The position numbers were made by a program, and so were the translations under genes. Source: Tilletiopsis washingtonensis (Eukaryota > Basidiomycota > Exobasidiomycetes > Entylomatales). Taken from it: DNA of 64,000 bases. The stretch lies in the NCBI RefSeq assembly GCF_003144115.1, contig NW_020312014.1:519205-583204 (forward strand), in the 5' to 3' direction. Below are positions 26,172 through 39,100 of this stretch, piece by piece. Position 1 is the stretch's first letter. Each line of letters opens with the position of its first letter. Below the pieces are notes generated by a model, which saw only the letters and a program-made list of their open reading frames with translations, made no database searches and was not told where the DNA came from.

Positions 26172-27069
26172 GCTGGGCGGTGGGGGTGTGGTAGGAGGAG
26201 AGGCAGGTGCGGCGCCAGCGAAGATCACAGAAACCGCGCGCCGCGTGGAGGGCGGAGAGAGCATCACGCTGCTGAGGGGTGGCCGGTGCGCGCGAGCGAC
26301 GGGGCGCATTCTCTGCGCGGGTGCGGCCAACTTGTGCCTGGGCTGCTTTCCTGCATGCAGCGCAGAGGGCAAGTCGCCTTCTGCTCCGCCGTGCTGGACG
26401 CCGACTCGCTTGCCTTCGCCATCAGCTGCGTGCCGTCGCACAGGGCGCAGCTCCCGATTTGGGCTGGCAGCAAGCATGCAGCAGCCCCTGTGCAGACACT
26501 GCGCCCAAAAGCACGCTCCTCTGGGCGGTTTGAAGCGCGGCAGCGGACCGTCCAAGAACGCTCCGAGGGGCCGGTCAGCGTTGCGGAGCCGTCGCGCGCG
26601 CCACAGCGCAGAGAAAGACGCGTGCGGAGCAGGCACGCCGGCAGAGCAGAGGCCACGCCAGGCAGGCACGGCGGGCGGGCTCTCTGCGCGCTGTCGCACT
26701 GCTGCGCGCTGGGTTAGGCTCGCGCCGGCGGCTGGCGCGTGTTGCCTTGGCCCAGCGTCGCCTGCCTCCTTCCTGCCCTCCATCGTGCCCCGTTCGCATC
26801 CTCCGGCTCCGGCTCCCGTCTCTCCGTCTCCGCCTCTCGTCTCCCTCACGACACGAGCCGCACGACCTAGATCCGCAGGGCGAGGCCAGTGAGCCAGGCG
26901 CGCACGTGTGACGAGCTGCATCCGCCATTCCATCCGGCCCACCCACGCCCTCCTCTGCACATCCACGCCGCCGCCCTCACGCCCCTCACGCCGCCGAACA
27001 CGATCTCACGACGCCCAACGCCGTCTCTCATCGCCCACTCTCTCTGCGCCCGCTTCACGAGTCCTTGCC
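26172..27069. promoter_or_regulatory. Divergent promoter region, CDC37 / PIN4-like
   Basis: 898 bp between divergent starts, with a CACGTG E-box at 26903-26908 and a CT-rich leader before the PIN4-like ATG. No coding support. Confidence 0.45.
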
Positions 27070-29456
27070 ATGTCGGACCTCGACCGCTCCTTCGACCACC
27101 TCTCCCTCGGCGCCGCGCACCAGCGCAGCAGCACCGGCAGCCTCGGCCCCAACTCGGCCGGCGCCTTTGATGCCGGCGACGCGGCCAACGCGTACGGCGC
27201 CGCGCCGCTGAGCAGTGCGTCACCCTTCGGCAGCGCCTCGTACGCCGGCATGGGCGGCAGCGCGCAGCTGGCCGACCCGCAGTCGGCATCGGCGCGCTTC
27301 GAGCGCTTCTTTGCCTCGCCGCCCGCCTCGGCGCCCGACTACGCCTCGGGCAGCGGCGGCGCGCCGGGCAGCAGCAACGGCCTCGGCAGCGGCAGCAGCG
27401 CCTTTGGCTCCTTCGGCCACGCCCTGCCCGGCGGCACGGGCGGCAGCGGCCACTTTGGCTCGCAGAGCCGCCGGCCGCCGGGGCGCTCGGCGCTGCCGCA
27501 GTGGGGCGACGCGCCGTCGCCGCCCATCGCGCCGCAGGGCCTCGGGAGGGGCTACTATGCGCCGCCGCCGCCGCAGCAGTCGCATCCGTCGGCGGGCAGC
27601 GGCTTCCTGAGCCACCAGCTGCCGCCGCAGGGCATGCCGCTGCCGCCGCCGGGCCAGCAGGGCGGCGCGCTGGACGACGACATCATCCCGACGGCCATCG
27701 TGGTAAAGAACATCCCGTTTAGCATCAAGAAGGAGCAGCTGCTGCAGATCATTGTGAGTCCGGCTGCTCGACGTGCTCCGCGGGTGCGCCGCTGAGGCAT
27801 GGTCTCCGCTCCTGCAGGAGGACCTGGCGATCCCGATGCCGTATGCCTTCAACTACCACTTCGACGGCGGCAACTTCCGCGGCCTGGCGTTTGCCAACTT
27901 CCGCTCGGGCGAGGAGGCGGACGCCGTCGTGGCCGCGCTCAACGGCTTCGACGTGGCGGGGCGCAAGCTGCGTGTCGAGTACAAGAAGGTGCTGCAGGCG
28001 GGCGAGAAGGAGCGCATCGAGAAGGAGAAGGCCATCAAGCGCATGCACTCGATGCAGCTCGAGAAGGAGCGCAGCAGGCACGAGCAGCAGCAGCACTGGG
28101 GCGCCCTGCCGCCCAACCCGCCGCTGCCGCACGAGCACCAGCAGCAGCAGCACCAGTACGACCAGTACGACCAGTACAGCTACGCCGTCGGAGCGCCGCC
28201 GCAGCAGCCGCAGATGCAGCAGTCGCAGCAGCAGCAGCACCAGCTGCCGAGCCCCTCGCTCGAGATCCACCCGTCCGCGCAGCTGCCGCAGCAGCCGCGC
28301 TCGCCGCTCCTGCCGCTCACGGCAGACAGTCTGCGCGCCGTGCCGGCTGCGCGTCAGGGGGCTGGAGGCGACTCTCCGTCGGAGGTCAGCGGTGGGGCGA
28401 GCTCGCGTGCCAAGGATGGTGAGTCGTGATGCGCGGCTCCGGCTGATCGAGAGGCTGACGCACGCTGCAGAGCTGGACCTGAACGACCCCGCCACGCTCG
28501 AGATCTACTCGCGCGTCCTGCTCTTCAAGGACGACCGAATGCGCGACGACCTGAGCTTCTCGCGGAATCTCAGCCCACTGGAGCGGCGCACTGTGCACCT
28601 CGTGGCACAGAAGCTCGGCCTGTACCACTACAGCATGGGCGAGGGCGACGAGCGCTACGTCGTGGTGACGAAGAACGAGATGCAGCAGGGCCATCGCGTG
28701 AGTTGGACACACGTGCAGCGCTGTCGACATCAGGCTGACGCATACGCCGTCCCGCAGCCTCTGCGCTCGCAAGCGTCCACCATCGGCCGCTCGCACCGCG
28801 GCAACACGGACAGCTCCGGCATGCTTGCGCCCGGCTCGAGCGCCACGACGGGCCGTGCGGGTTTGCGCGGCAAGAAGAGTGCGCCGGACATGAAGCGCGC
28901 GCGCGAGGCCGACAGCAGCTACGCGTCGCACGGCTACGGCAGCGGCGGACTGGCTCCGCCTGCCGGCGGCCTGGCGCGCAAGAGCAACGGCAACCTGAGA
29001 GAGGGCTACGCTGCCACGATGGGTCGGGCATCGAGAGGCGCGAACGGAGGCGCTGCTGGTCTGCAGGTGAGTTGCCGTTGCAGTCGCAAAACCGAGTCCT
29101 CCTGGCTCACTCTCCGCGGGCAGAACCTATTCGCCTCGCCATTTGACGTTCCTCCGGTCCCGCAAATCAACGCCGACCGGCTCGGCCACTCCTCGTCGCC
29201 GTCCGGCGGCAACTCCGCGCACCTTGTGCGGCAGCCGCGCGGCCCGCCGACGCCGGGCTCGCACGAGGCGCGCAACTTTGCGCCGCGAGCCCGCGTCACT
29301 GTCGGTGCTGCCACGGGCGCACAGATTGCGGCGCAGGTCAACCGCATGGAACACAGTTCTAGCCCGGGGCAGCAGGGCAGCTACGACGACTACCTGCACG
29401 GCGGCCACGCCCTTGGGTCCGACGACGTGCGGACGCACGAGCCGCTCGAGATCTAA
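27070..29456 (+). CDS. PIN4: Pin4/Cip-like RNA-binding protein (RRM + R3H)
   Basis: Five exons: 27070-27753, 27818-28418, 28471-28697, 28758-29066 and 29124-29456, giving 717 residues. The first ~205 residues are Gly/Ser/Pro-rich and disordered. An RRM spans about 210-285 (RNP2 IVVKNIPFSI, RNP1-like FRGLAFANF), followed by a charged helix and a Gln-rich tract (QQQQHQ). An R3H domain lies at about 430-505, with Arg and His in ERRTVHLVAQKLGLYHYS. Fungal Pin4 and its fission-yeast Cip relatives share this layout and act in mRNA control and the DNA-damage/G2-M response. Introns 3 (60 nt) and 4 (57 nt) are multiples of three with no stop, so the frame is open from exon 3 to the end and retention would only insert 19-20 residues. 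The symbol is by homology. Confidence 0.82.
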
Positions 29457-31439
29457 GCGCGACTCGTCTGGCCTCCTCACCGTCACACCCACACAACCAC
29501 ACGACCTCGACTTTCTCTCTCTCTCCTCAAGCATCCCTCAAGAATCAAGAACGGCCCGCGCCTCGCTGCCCGCCGCACACACCTTCTCTCAGCCCCAGCT
29601 CCGCCCCTAAACTTTCCCTCAGTCTGTCCCACATGCCCCTGCCGCGTCCCGCCCATCCTGACGATGATGCATTTGCCGCCAATGATGAAAACCTTGCACT
29701 CTTGCTTGCTGCCTGTGCCCCCTTCTCCTTCCCACTGCCCAGCTGGTCCTGACCTGTGCGACGCCGGACCGCCAAAGCCAGCCTTGCGTCTAGTCGTGAA
29801 TCTGCAGACGTCGCGTCAGCCTGATTGCCTAGAAATCGCGTGCGGCACCTGAGTCGCACTGCGCTGCTGCGGGCAGGTCGCCGGCGTCCCGCCGTTCACA
29901 GCCACCGAGCGCCAAGTGTGGCAGGCGTGTGCCCCAGGCGGCAAGGCGAGCAAGCCGGCGCACCCGAGCTGCGGCGCTTGTGCCCCTGTGGCGCGCCTTG
30001 CGCGATGGACGAGCGGCCGCGGGTCGCGTGAGAGGCTCTGGCAGCCGGCCGCTTCTCCGCGAGCGGCCCGACTGTGTCTGCGCTGCTACTCTTGCGGCGT
30101 GTCTACTTGGGCAGAATCGACCGCTGAAAGCTGGTCTGCGCTCTGCGTGCTGATGCTGGGGGCCGGGAGCCTGCTTGGCTGAGGCTGAGCGGCTGAGAAG
30201 AGTGAGCGTTCGGCCTCGGGCGAGGAGGGCGGTGCAGCTCTCGCGTCCTGAATCACCCCTCGTACCCCTCCTACACGCCGTGGCGAGGCTCCGGCAGCGG
30301 TGCCACGGCGTCGTCGTGCCCGAGGCCGCACTTGGCGCACCCTCGATCGCCGGGCGGTGCTGTCCGAGAGCACCCGAATTTGCCATCTGAGGCCTTGCCA
30401 GGCTCGCAGTGTAGGGTGCAGGTTGGGGCGGGCGACGTGCCGCAGCGGGCTCGGCCTCTGTCCGGCCGTGCGCCCTTGTGGACGACGTCGTGACCGCACG
30501 CTTGGCGGCCTCTTGCTGCGCTACGCTGTGCACGCGGACATACGGGCCGCGGGCTGCGAGCTGCACTCCGATCGAGGCAATGGAGAGCAGCCACAGACCT
30601 CACAAGATGTGTGGTTCTAATTTTACTTGATCTGGCCGTCGGCGATGCTGAGACGCTTGACTGTCCGCTGCAACGAGGATGAAGCTCTCCAGTGCAGCAG
30701 CGAGGTGTGCCGAGGCGAGGCGCACCCGTCGCGAGAGCTTCGCGATCGGGCCAACCTGCAGCACCCGAGCGCGCGCCGACCCGATGCTGCACGGCGCGCG
30801 CCAGGGGCACAGGCGGGCAGCCAACTCAAGCAGCGCAGTGGAGGGTGTCTCTCGAGGTCGTGTGGTGATGCCGGCACGCAGTCGCGAGTCTCGTTCTACA
30901 CGCTGACGCTGGGGTCAAGCGACGCTGGCGGTCATTCTCTGCAGCCCAGCAGACGTGGTGGCACGTGACTTCCCCACACCGACGAGCTGCACCGCCAGGC
31001 CATGCTGGCGCGCGCCTCTCTCGACCCCCACCTCAAGCGCACTTGTGGAGTCACAGGCCGATCTGCGCTCTCGAGTACTGAACACGGCGGAGCATAGCCC
31101 GGGTTTTGGCGCGGGTCTGGTGACTTAACCCTTCAGCTTCGTCGCTGGGTGCAGTCGCTCCCGTTGCACAGACGCGGAACGAGCTGTCGGCTGCCGTCGC
31201 CCGCATCTGCGCTCGTTCAAGTGCGAGCTCGACGACGACGACGAGCTCTGCGGGCCTCGCTGCGCTTCGTCAGCGCCTCCAGCTGCTGACGCATGAATGA
31301 GCATTCAGATCTCGAATCATCGTGGGATAGTGAGGGCAAATCAAGAGAAGGTGTGGGCGCCTGTGCCTTCTCACCGTCTCTCCCTCTTGGACTGCCGCAA
31401 GCATGCCCCAACAAGCCTCGCCTGAGCTGAACGTCCGGC
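29457..31439. other. Convergent intergenic region, PIN4-like / PMT
   Basis: Almost 2 kb between two convergent stops. It contains repeat copy 2 (31127-31187). No ORF shows splice signals in a consistent frame, and no RNA gene was recognised. The size is large for convergent genes here, so an unseen non-coding transcript is possible. Confidence 0.4.
31127..31187 (+). repeat. Dispersed ~62-bp repeat, copy 2
   Basis: The exact 18-bp core at 31140-31157 matches 8124-8141, with CCCTTC(T)AGCT upstream and GCACAG...GAGCTG downstream also shared. The ends AGCTTCG and CGAGCT can still pair, with a bulge. It lies about 250 bp past the PMT stop and antisense to that gene. Confidence 0.5.
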
Positions 31440-34400
31440 CTAGTCGTGAATGTTCCAGCTCGCCCTCCAACGCATGCTGTGGGGTTTGTGTCAGCGATGT
31501 GTGCTGCCATGTCGCTCGGCAAGACTCACCCGCGCTGCTTCCACACCGGGCCATCGATGCCGTCTGCGAGGGAGGCGTGTCAAACGCGGAAGACGATGGC
31601 AGCACAGATCAGCACTCACAGGCAGTGCCGTGCAGCCACGCAAAGGCGCCCACGACGGCGCCCAGCACGACGAGCAGCGCAAGGTTCTGCGCAAGCGGCG
31701 ACAGCGGAGCGCGCTGCCCGCTCGTGCCGCGGACGCGGTAGCGAGCCGTCTGCGATGCGCTCGTCAGCGAAGCGTGGCAATGGCGGACGGGCGCAGACGC
31801 ACCGAAGAGTTCCAGAGGAAGTGGTCCAGCAGGTGGACGTACATGAGCCTGCAGAGGGGCAGGCGTGAGCACAGCAGGCGATGGATCGCATCTTGTCCAC
31901 GCACACGGCGAAGTAGAGCGTCGGCAGGTCTGCGTGCAGCGTCAGCAGGTGTCGACAAGTTGCAAGCCGCAGCGCTCACAGTGGTGTATGTAGCACACGC
32001 GCGCCATGATGAGGAAGGGCAGGTACTGCAGCAGCGATGTGAGCGAGGCTCGCAGCACGACAGCACGCGCCCGCGCACGTGCAGGAACCAGCCGATGCCA
32101 GCGAGCTTGCCGACAAAGAGGAACTGGTTGAAGTCCGTGGGGCTGAGGTCGGCGTGGCGCCGCTGCATGCGGCCCAGGTACCACGCCAGCACCAGCACGA
32201 CTGTGCGAGGAGTGAGTAGCTGCCGAGGATGGCAAAGGCAAGGCGACTCACAGACGAAGAGACTCGTCGTCGAGCCCCACCAGATGACCGGGTTGCCGAC
32301 CCTGCGGAACGGTCAGCATGTCCCTCGACTTTGAGCTGCCAGCGCTGAGCTCACAGATAGTCTGCAAGGGAGACATGTGTTAGCCACCGCCGTACCAGCC
32401 TAGTTGCATCGTGACTCACACTTGATCTGGTTGTCGCCCCAGCCGTTCATGCGCAGGCCGTTGTAGAGCCACTGTGTTGCAGAGCGTTCAGCACGCGCTC
32501 TCTCCATCTAGCCTCACATACTCACCGGCCAGTCGAGCGCCTTGCTCGCCAGGATGTCGTCCTTGTCGGCGTCGGGCGTGAGCGCATTGTTGGACGTCAT
32601 CATGGCGACGTTGAGGTGGATGAAGTCGCGCAGGAAGGGCGAGCGGTAGAGCTTCGTGTCTCCGGGCGGCACTGCGCGGTCATACGTGAGCGGAGGAACA
32701 GCGACCATGCGCCGCAGCAGCGCCACTCACGGCGCTCGTTCCAGTGGCTCTCGATGTTCCAGTAGGTATGCTCATCGCGCGGGTTGTTCTCCTTGTCGCA
32801 GCTGACCTCGACCTGACGCCAGCCCCACTGCGGCAGAATCGCACCGCCGGCGCGCATGTAGCAGCCGAGATTCTGGTGTCTGAAGCGCATGCGCGTCGTC
32901 AGGCTGCGGATCGGGTCGCCCGCGGCGCCCTTCTTGCGCGTGATGATGTCGTCGACGACCTCGACGACCCAGTAGTCGTTCGAGTCGCCGACCGTGTCGT
33001 TGCCGTAGCCGCTGATCTCGTAGTTCTCCTTGGTGATGGGCGCGGCAAAGTTGTGGCTGTGCAGGTTGCGGCCCGTCTGGACGTGCACGAAGCGGAACGT
33101 GTCGCCAGCCTTGAGGAAGCGGATCGGCTCGGTGCTGTTGGGCCCGGGCAGCGGCGCGTCCTCCCAGCGCGGCGTGATGACGAACTCGTTGTTGTTGTCC
33201 TTGTAGTGGTAGCACGTCACCTGCTGCTGCTGCGAGCCGGCAGGGTACGTCTGCACGTGCGAGTGGAGCAGGCCGCCGCCGTAGCCCATGTTCTTGAAGG
33301 TGACCTTGCTGCCGTACGCCGCCTCTGCAGGGTAGAGTCAGCGCAGCACCGCAGCAGGAGTCGGGCAGCACGCACCGAGCGGAGACTTGGCAAAGTCGTT
33401 GCCGCGCAGGTGCGCCTGGAACAGGCTGCTCATCTGTGCGTCGCCGGGCCCCGAGTTGCTGAGGATGAGGAAGTGGATGCGGAAGCACGTCATGTACACG
33501 ATGACGGGCGAGACGATGAGGCACAGGATGCGCGCACACCAGTGTCGTGCGTACGTGCGCTGCAAAGGCGTCAGTACAGCATCGCAACATACATCAAGTC
33601 GACTCACCACGGGCATGCGCGTGTCGCCGAACTTGTCCCACAGATCCTCCATCGTGTACAGGCCGACGAGCGCCGTAGCGAAGAAGCCGACCCACTTGAC
33701 GCTCGCCACGCAGCCGATGGAGAGGCCGGTGAACGTGAGCCAGAACCACCACATCTTGGAGAAGGAGCGGTTCTGCTGGCGGTGGAACATGACGAGGCCG
33801 TGCACGGTGGTGAAGGTGAAGAAGAGCAGCATCGAGTCGAGCAGGATGAAGCGCGAGATGACGAGCCAGGCATTGTCGCACAGCACCATGATGGCCAGCA
33901 CGTGGCGCGAGCGCCAGTTCCAGCCCAGGGCGCCGCTCGTGCTGTAGGCAATCGGCGCCATCGCCACGCCGAACATGGCGAGGATGATGCGCATGCCCTG
34001 CGAGCCGTCAGCCACTGGCACACGCGTCTCACGCTGCTGCGACTCACGACGTAGTTGACATCGTCCGGATACTTCTCGCCGCTTTTGAACTCAAACTGGC
34101 CGCGGTAGCCGCTTATCAGGCCTGCGAGGCCGACGAGCATCTTGCCGAGCGGCGGGTGCACGTCGAAGTAGAACTCGCTCTTGAGGTAGTGCGAGCCGAA
34201 CTTGCCGAAGTGCGCCTGCAGTGCGTGAGGATGGCGCTCTCGCTGTGCACTGCTGTGCGGCCACTCACCTCGTCCCAGATCACATGCGGACTTCGCCCAA
34301 TGCCCCACAGCCGCGAGACCAGGCTCAGCACGAGGTACATGGCCGTCGTGGCCGCCTCGGACTGCTGCGAGAGAGCCGAAAGGTAGTCCAGCTGAGGAGC

Positions 34401-34883
34401 GAGGCGTCAGAGCCGTGGCACACAAACCAGCCCGGTTGCGCTCACTGGCGACTTGGGCGGCTGCTTCTCAGGAATGAGGCTGGCATACCCGCCCTTGCTC
34501 GCGCCTCCGCCATACGATGGCGTGTTGCCCAGCTCGGCGACGGGCTGCAGACCGGCGCGGGCGTAGGCCTGAGCGCCGGCACCGCCCTTCTCCTGGATCT
34601 TGTCCTCGCCCTTCTCCGCGCTGTACGGATCAAAGCCGCCAGCTGCGAAGCGGCGCGGCGTGGCGCCGGCCGACGAGGCGCCGCCGTGCGGGGCGTCGTA
34701 GCTCGTCGTCATGCCGGGCGAGTAGGTGGGCAGTGCCGGGCCGGACTCGTACGTGCGGTTCAGCTCGTACTCCTCGGCCGCCGGCGAGTCGCCGCGCTGC
34801 GAGCGGCTGGAGCCTTCGCGAGGGGAGGGTGGCCCGAAGTGCAGTGCTTGGTGCGGCGCAATGTTCAGCGGCGCGACGGGCAT
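31440..34883 (-). CDS. PMT2: Protein O-mannosyltransferase, PMT2 subfamily
   Basis: Seventeen exons: 34883-34446, 34391-34269, 34215-34048, 33997-33608, 33559-33376, 33324-32731, 32671-32526, 32471-32420, 32361-32355, 32301-32252, 32200-32079, 32025-31980, 31929-31905, 31848-31803, 31749-31620, 31563-31530 and 31476-31440, giving 863 residues. PMTs transfer mannose from dolichol-phosphate-mannose to Ser/Thr of secretory proteins in the ER. Visible are a soluble N-terminus, the catalytic loop-1 Asp-Glu in [24 protein letters not shown], the MIR region ([23 protein letters not shown]) and the C-terminal [10 protein letters not shown]. Exon 9 is a 7-nt microexon that restores [14 protein letters not shown]. 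Intron 14 could instead extend to the acceptor before NLALLV. An in-frame upstream ATG exists at 35117. Confidence 0.9.
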
Positions 34884-36145
34884 CGGGACGAGCGGCGCCG
34901 GATGCGCAGAGCGAACAGGAGAGAGCGCGGCGAGAGGCACACGGCTGCCAGCTGCGGCGCGATGATGGCTCTGCGGCGGCGCTGCGGCGGGTGCGCAAGA
35001 AGCAGGCGCAGCGAGTGAGTGGTGTGAGGGCTGTGAGGGTGCGGCTCGTCGTCGTCGTCGGAAGATGAGGCGCGAGGCCGAGACGCGCACGGCCGCAGCC
35101 AGCGGCAGCCTTCGCATCTGCCTGTGCGCGCAGCGCGTGCACGGCCGGCGCTGGCGGCTGCCTGCTTCCCGCGCCCAGCTGCCGCTGTTGTTCTCGCAAC
35201 AGCAGGATCACCTCCGGGCCGCGAGATGCATTGAAGCCGCCTTTCTCTGCCAGGCTGCTCGGCAGCACGAGCGTACGGCCTGGCCAGTCAGTGAGGCGTC
35301 TGGCTCAGCCTTGCAGTGAGCTGGGGCGCGGCTGATGCGCTGCCAGGGGCTGTGCCGCACGCCGAGCCGGCTGCACCCTCGGCGCGCCGTGGGCCAGACG
35401 CGCCCTCTTCTCCAAGGATCCACGCCGATCGACCGGCGTCCCACCTCGCTACAGCAAACGTCTCCGACGGCGACTGATGCGCATGTGGGGCTCGAGTCAC
35501 ACTCTGCGAACAGGAGTGCGAACGGTGCGGGTGCGGCTGTGTGAGCTTGCCGGCGCAGACCAACACGCGTGCTGCACCGCGCGTCGCGCGCCACCTGCAC
35601 GCACCCGTCCAGCATCGAAGCGTCGGGAAGCCTCAGCGCATCATCGCAAGCGAGAGAGCTGAAGCGCCGTGTTGCTGTGTTGACACCAAGCGGCGCCAGG
35701 TGCGCACCAGGTGTGGTGGTCGGACGGATGGGGCGCGGCGCGCAGACCTGCCTCCTTTGTCCTCTGCGTGCGTGCCTGCAGGCAAGCCGCGGCCGGCGGT
35801 GGGGCGCTCGAGCCTCCTCCTCGGATGTCGCCGCATCATCAACGGCGAAAGAGGCAATTGAATCAGGCCCGGCCGCACAAAGGGCTGGCCCACAACACTG
35901 CCAGCACTCTCTCCAGGCTTGCCTTCGCTCCTCCACCATCCCGCCTGTCCCGGCTGCTTCGCTGCGCCGCCGTCCACACCGCCCCTGTCACTCCTCCATC
36001 CGCGGCGCGACGCAGACGCGCTGCGCCGTCCACCCAGCCACTCCTGGCACCATAGCCATCGCACGCTGGCCACAGCTGCATCGATCTGCCACTCCGGCAA
36101 CCTCCAGCCGCTCGCCCTCCGCGCACGCGAGCCACGCACGCCGCC
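34884..36145. other. Intergenic region between divergent PMT2 and orphan gene
   Basis: 1.26 kb, GC-rich, no supported gene. ORFs on both strands are compositionally biased and lack splice support. Presumed promoters and leaders. Confidence 0.4.
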
Positions 36146-39100
36146 ATGCCTGGCAGCACCGGCTCGTGGCGCCGCCGCCTCGATCGCACCGCCAAGGCAG
36201 AGAGCTATCGAAGACAGGTGAGTGCAGCGCATGAAAGCTCTCGCCTCTCCACCTCGCCCGCTCACGGGCAAGCTGCTGCAGCGCGAGCAAGAGAACAGCG
36301 GCGACAGCACGTCGCCAGACTCCAGTCGCGCCAGCTCTCCTGTGAGTCTGACGGCCATACCTGCCACACCGTGTGAGGCGACGTGCACGCTTGAATGCAG
36401 CTCATCATGCGTTGTGACAGGCGCCCTTCGCTCGTAAACGCTCCGTGCTTGGCTCCTCGACGGGCGCCAACACGCCTCCGCGCTCGACGTGGAGCGGCGC
36501 CATCGTCACCACCTCCATTCCGACGCCACGCGCACCGGCCGTGCCTCTCAAGGCCTCGAACGGCTCCTGGTGTCAACGGTCCGCAATAGCAAGTGCGCAG
36601 ATCGCCAGAACAGCGCCCATAGAGCGGCCTGTGTCGCCGCAAGATCGATTCTTCGCCGAAGCTACCGCCGCCAGCCTTGCGCTCGGCGCACCGCGCTCGA
36701 GCTACAACGCGCAGAGCTGGGCTGAGCTCGATGGTAGGCGTCGCATGCGAGACGACATCGCGGACAAGCTGCAGCTCATAGCGCAGTGTCCAGACTCAGA
36801 CGATGTGGAGGAAGAAGGGAAGGAGGATGAGGAGGGATGGGCTGCGAAAAGGAGAGAAGGGACGGGCCGTGGCGGGTCCAAGTATGCCGGGCAATTGCCT
36901 CGCGGCCGCGTGAGGATCCGGGCCCTGGCGCCATCTGGCCCAGGTGCAGAAAGGTGAGTCGTAGTGTGGGTCGGCCCATCACGCTGTTGCTCAGACTCGT
37001 CCCTTGCAGAGACGACGAAGATGCCGAGGAGGAGGAGGCGCACTTCGCGCCATCGACGCTGGGCGACGTCGACTTCAGCGCCGCGTTTGAGCGCGAGAAG
37101 AGCAGCAGTCCGTCGAGGCTGCAGAACGACTCGGCTTCCACATCCGTAGATGACTCCTCGCCGCTGAATCCTGAGCCTCGTGTGCTCTTCTCGCTTGGCA
37201 CGCCGACTGAGGACTTCGACGCGGGCGCGACAGCCAATCTAGAGACTCTCGGGCGTGTCATGAACTCCCACGGACGTCGTTGCCGCAGCATCAAGGCTGC
37301 GCAATGCGTCCGGCGGCGCACGTCAAGTTCCAACCGCCTCATCAAGGCCCTTCCCACCAATCGTGCGCAGCACACTCTCGCGACAGCAGCGCGCGAGGAG
37401 GAAGGTGACGACGCGCCGCACAAGCGTCGCATCACGCTCGCGCTCGAGCTAGACGCTCCGGAGGCGCCTTCGCCATCGCTGCCGCCGCCGAAGGTGCAGT
37501 CGAGCTGCAAGAAGTGCAAGGATGAGTCCTGCACTTACGAAGATCTCTTCAACGAGCATCAGCGCCTCACTGAGCTGCTCGAGTCGCGCCAGCTCGTGCA
37601 TGACCTGTACCAGGCGCGCATCGAGGCGCTCGACCGCCTGCTCGGCAAGGAGCCGCCGGCGGCAGATGACTCAGAGCCAAGCGAGGCCAGCGCCGAAAAA
37701 GCAGACTTCACTGCGAAAGCCGCGCGCCTCTTTGACCAGATCCAATGCGCTGCCATGGAAGCGCCGGCGGTCGAGCCTCCGAGGCCAAAGCAGGTCGTCA
37801 CGGAGAACTGGATCATCACTGTGCCCCAGGGCATCGTCGTAGGTCCGGCACCGCCGCTGCCTTCAGCGCTCCATGCGCCGGCGTATCTGCGCAGCCAAGC
37901 ACGCCCAGCCAAGTCGAAACAAGAAAAGCAGGTGCTCGTGCGCACGCGACGAGAGAATCTCTGGCCGGCTCCGACGAGCAAGTATCCGCTCACGGTGAGC
38001 CACATGCTCGAGAAGGCGCGCACGATGCAGAAGGCTGGCGTGCCTCTGTCGCCGTCGATGCAGCGCGTGGTCGACAGCGATGCGAAGCTGCGAGAGCTGC
38101 TCCGCTCTCGCCCGCCGACGGGCACTGCCAAGCCCAGCGCTGTGAAGGTGCGCGACGCGGCCTTCGATGCGCAGGTCAAGAGCGTACTGCTGGCGCTCGA
38201 GGCCGAAGCCAAGGCCGAGCCCGATCGCCTTGCGCTCTTCGCACACCTCAAGGCCACGCTTACGGGCTCGGGCGACGAGCGCAAGATCGACGTCCTGGCA
38301 GTCAAGCTTCGCGTGTTGCGTTCCTGCGCGTCCTTCTCCGCCAAGGAGGTGGCAGAGCATCGCAAGCTGTTCGGTCGTCTTGGCGTCTCGCTGCCGTCGA
38401 CGTGGGGCACAGAGCTGGACGCGAGTCTTGCGCTCATCGATCCTATCTTTGAGCTGCTTAATCACGCGTCCGAAGCTAAGGACGGCGCTCGACGCATGCC
38501 GGAGAGCATCATGGAGGGCCTCATCGATCTGCTCACCGACTTCCTCGACGTCGCCGTCAACCACTACGCTGAGCATCGCGACCGCGTACGCCAGTTCGTC
38601 GAGGGCCTGATGATGCCGACGGCACGCCAGGTGGACGGGACGCTCGAGGTCGCCGACATCCTCGCAGAGGGAGAGCTGTCGAGCGCCATTCTCATCGTGG
38701 CGTACGGTAACGCCCGCTCCCTCTCCACCTATCTTTCGAAGCGCGTCGAGAAGGAGACGATGCCGCTCGCACTGGCGCTCGACACGAATCTGCTGCAGCT
38801 CGCGCTGCGCATCGTCGCCGTCGTCTCGAAGCAGCTCCACGCTGTTGTGCTCAAGGGCCAGCCGGCGTGGCATTTGCTCCCGCGCGACCGCGCTGAAGGA
38901 ACGAAGGCGTTCAACGAGAGAATCTTGCGTATGTCGAAGGAGGAGCCTTTCGCTTACCTTAAGCGTCTTGCTGCGGAGGGCACAGGCTCGTCTTCCTCTG
39001 AGTCGGATGCCGCGCCAGAGACAGCGCCGGAGCCGGAAGAGCCGGAGCCCAAGGCCGAGCCCGAGCTTAAGGCCGAGCCCGAGCCGACGAGGAGCGCCAT

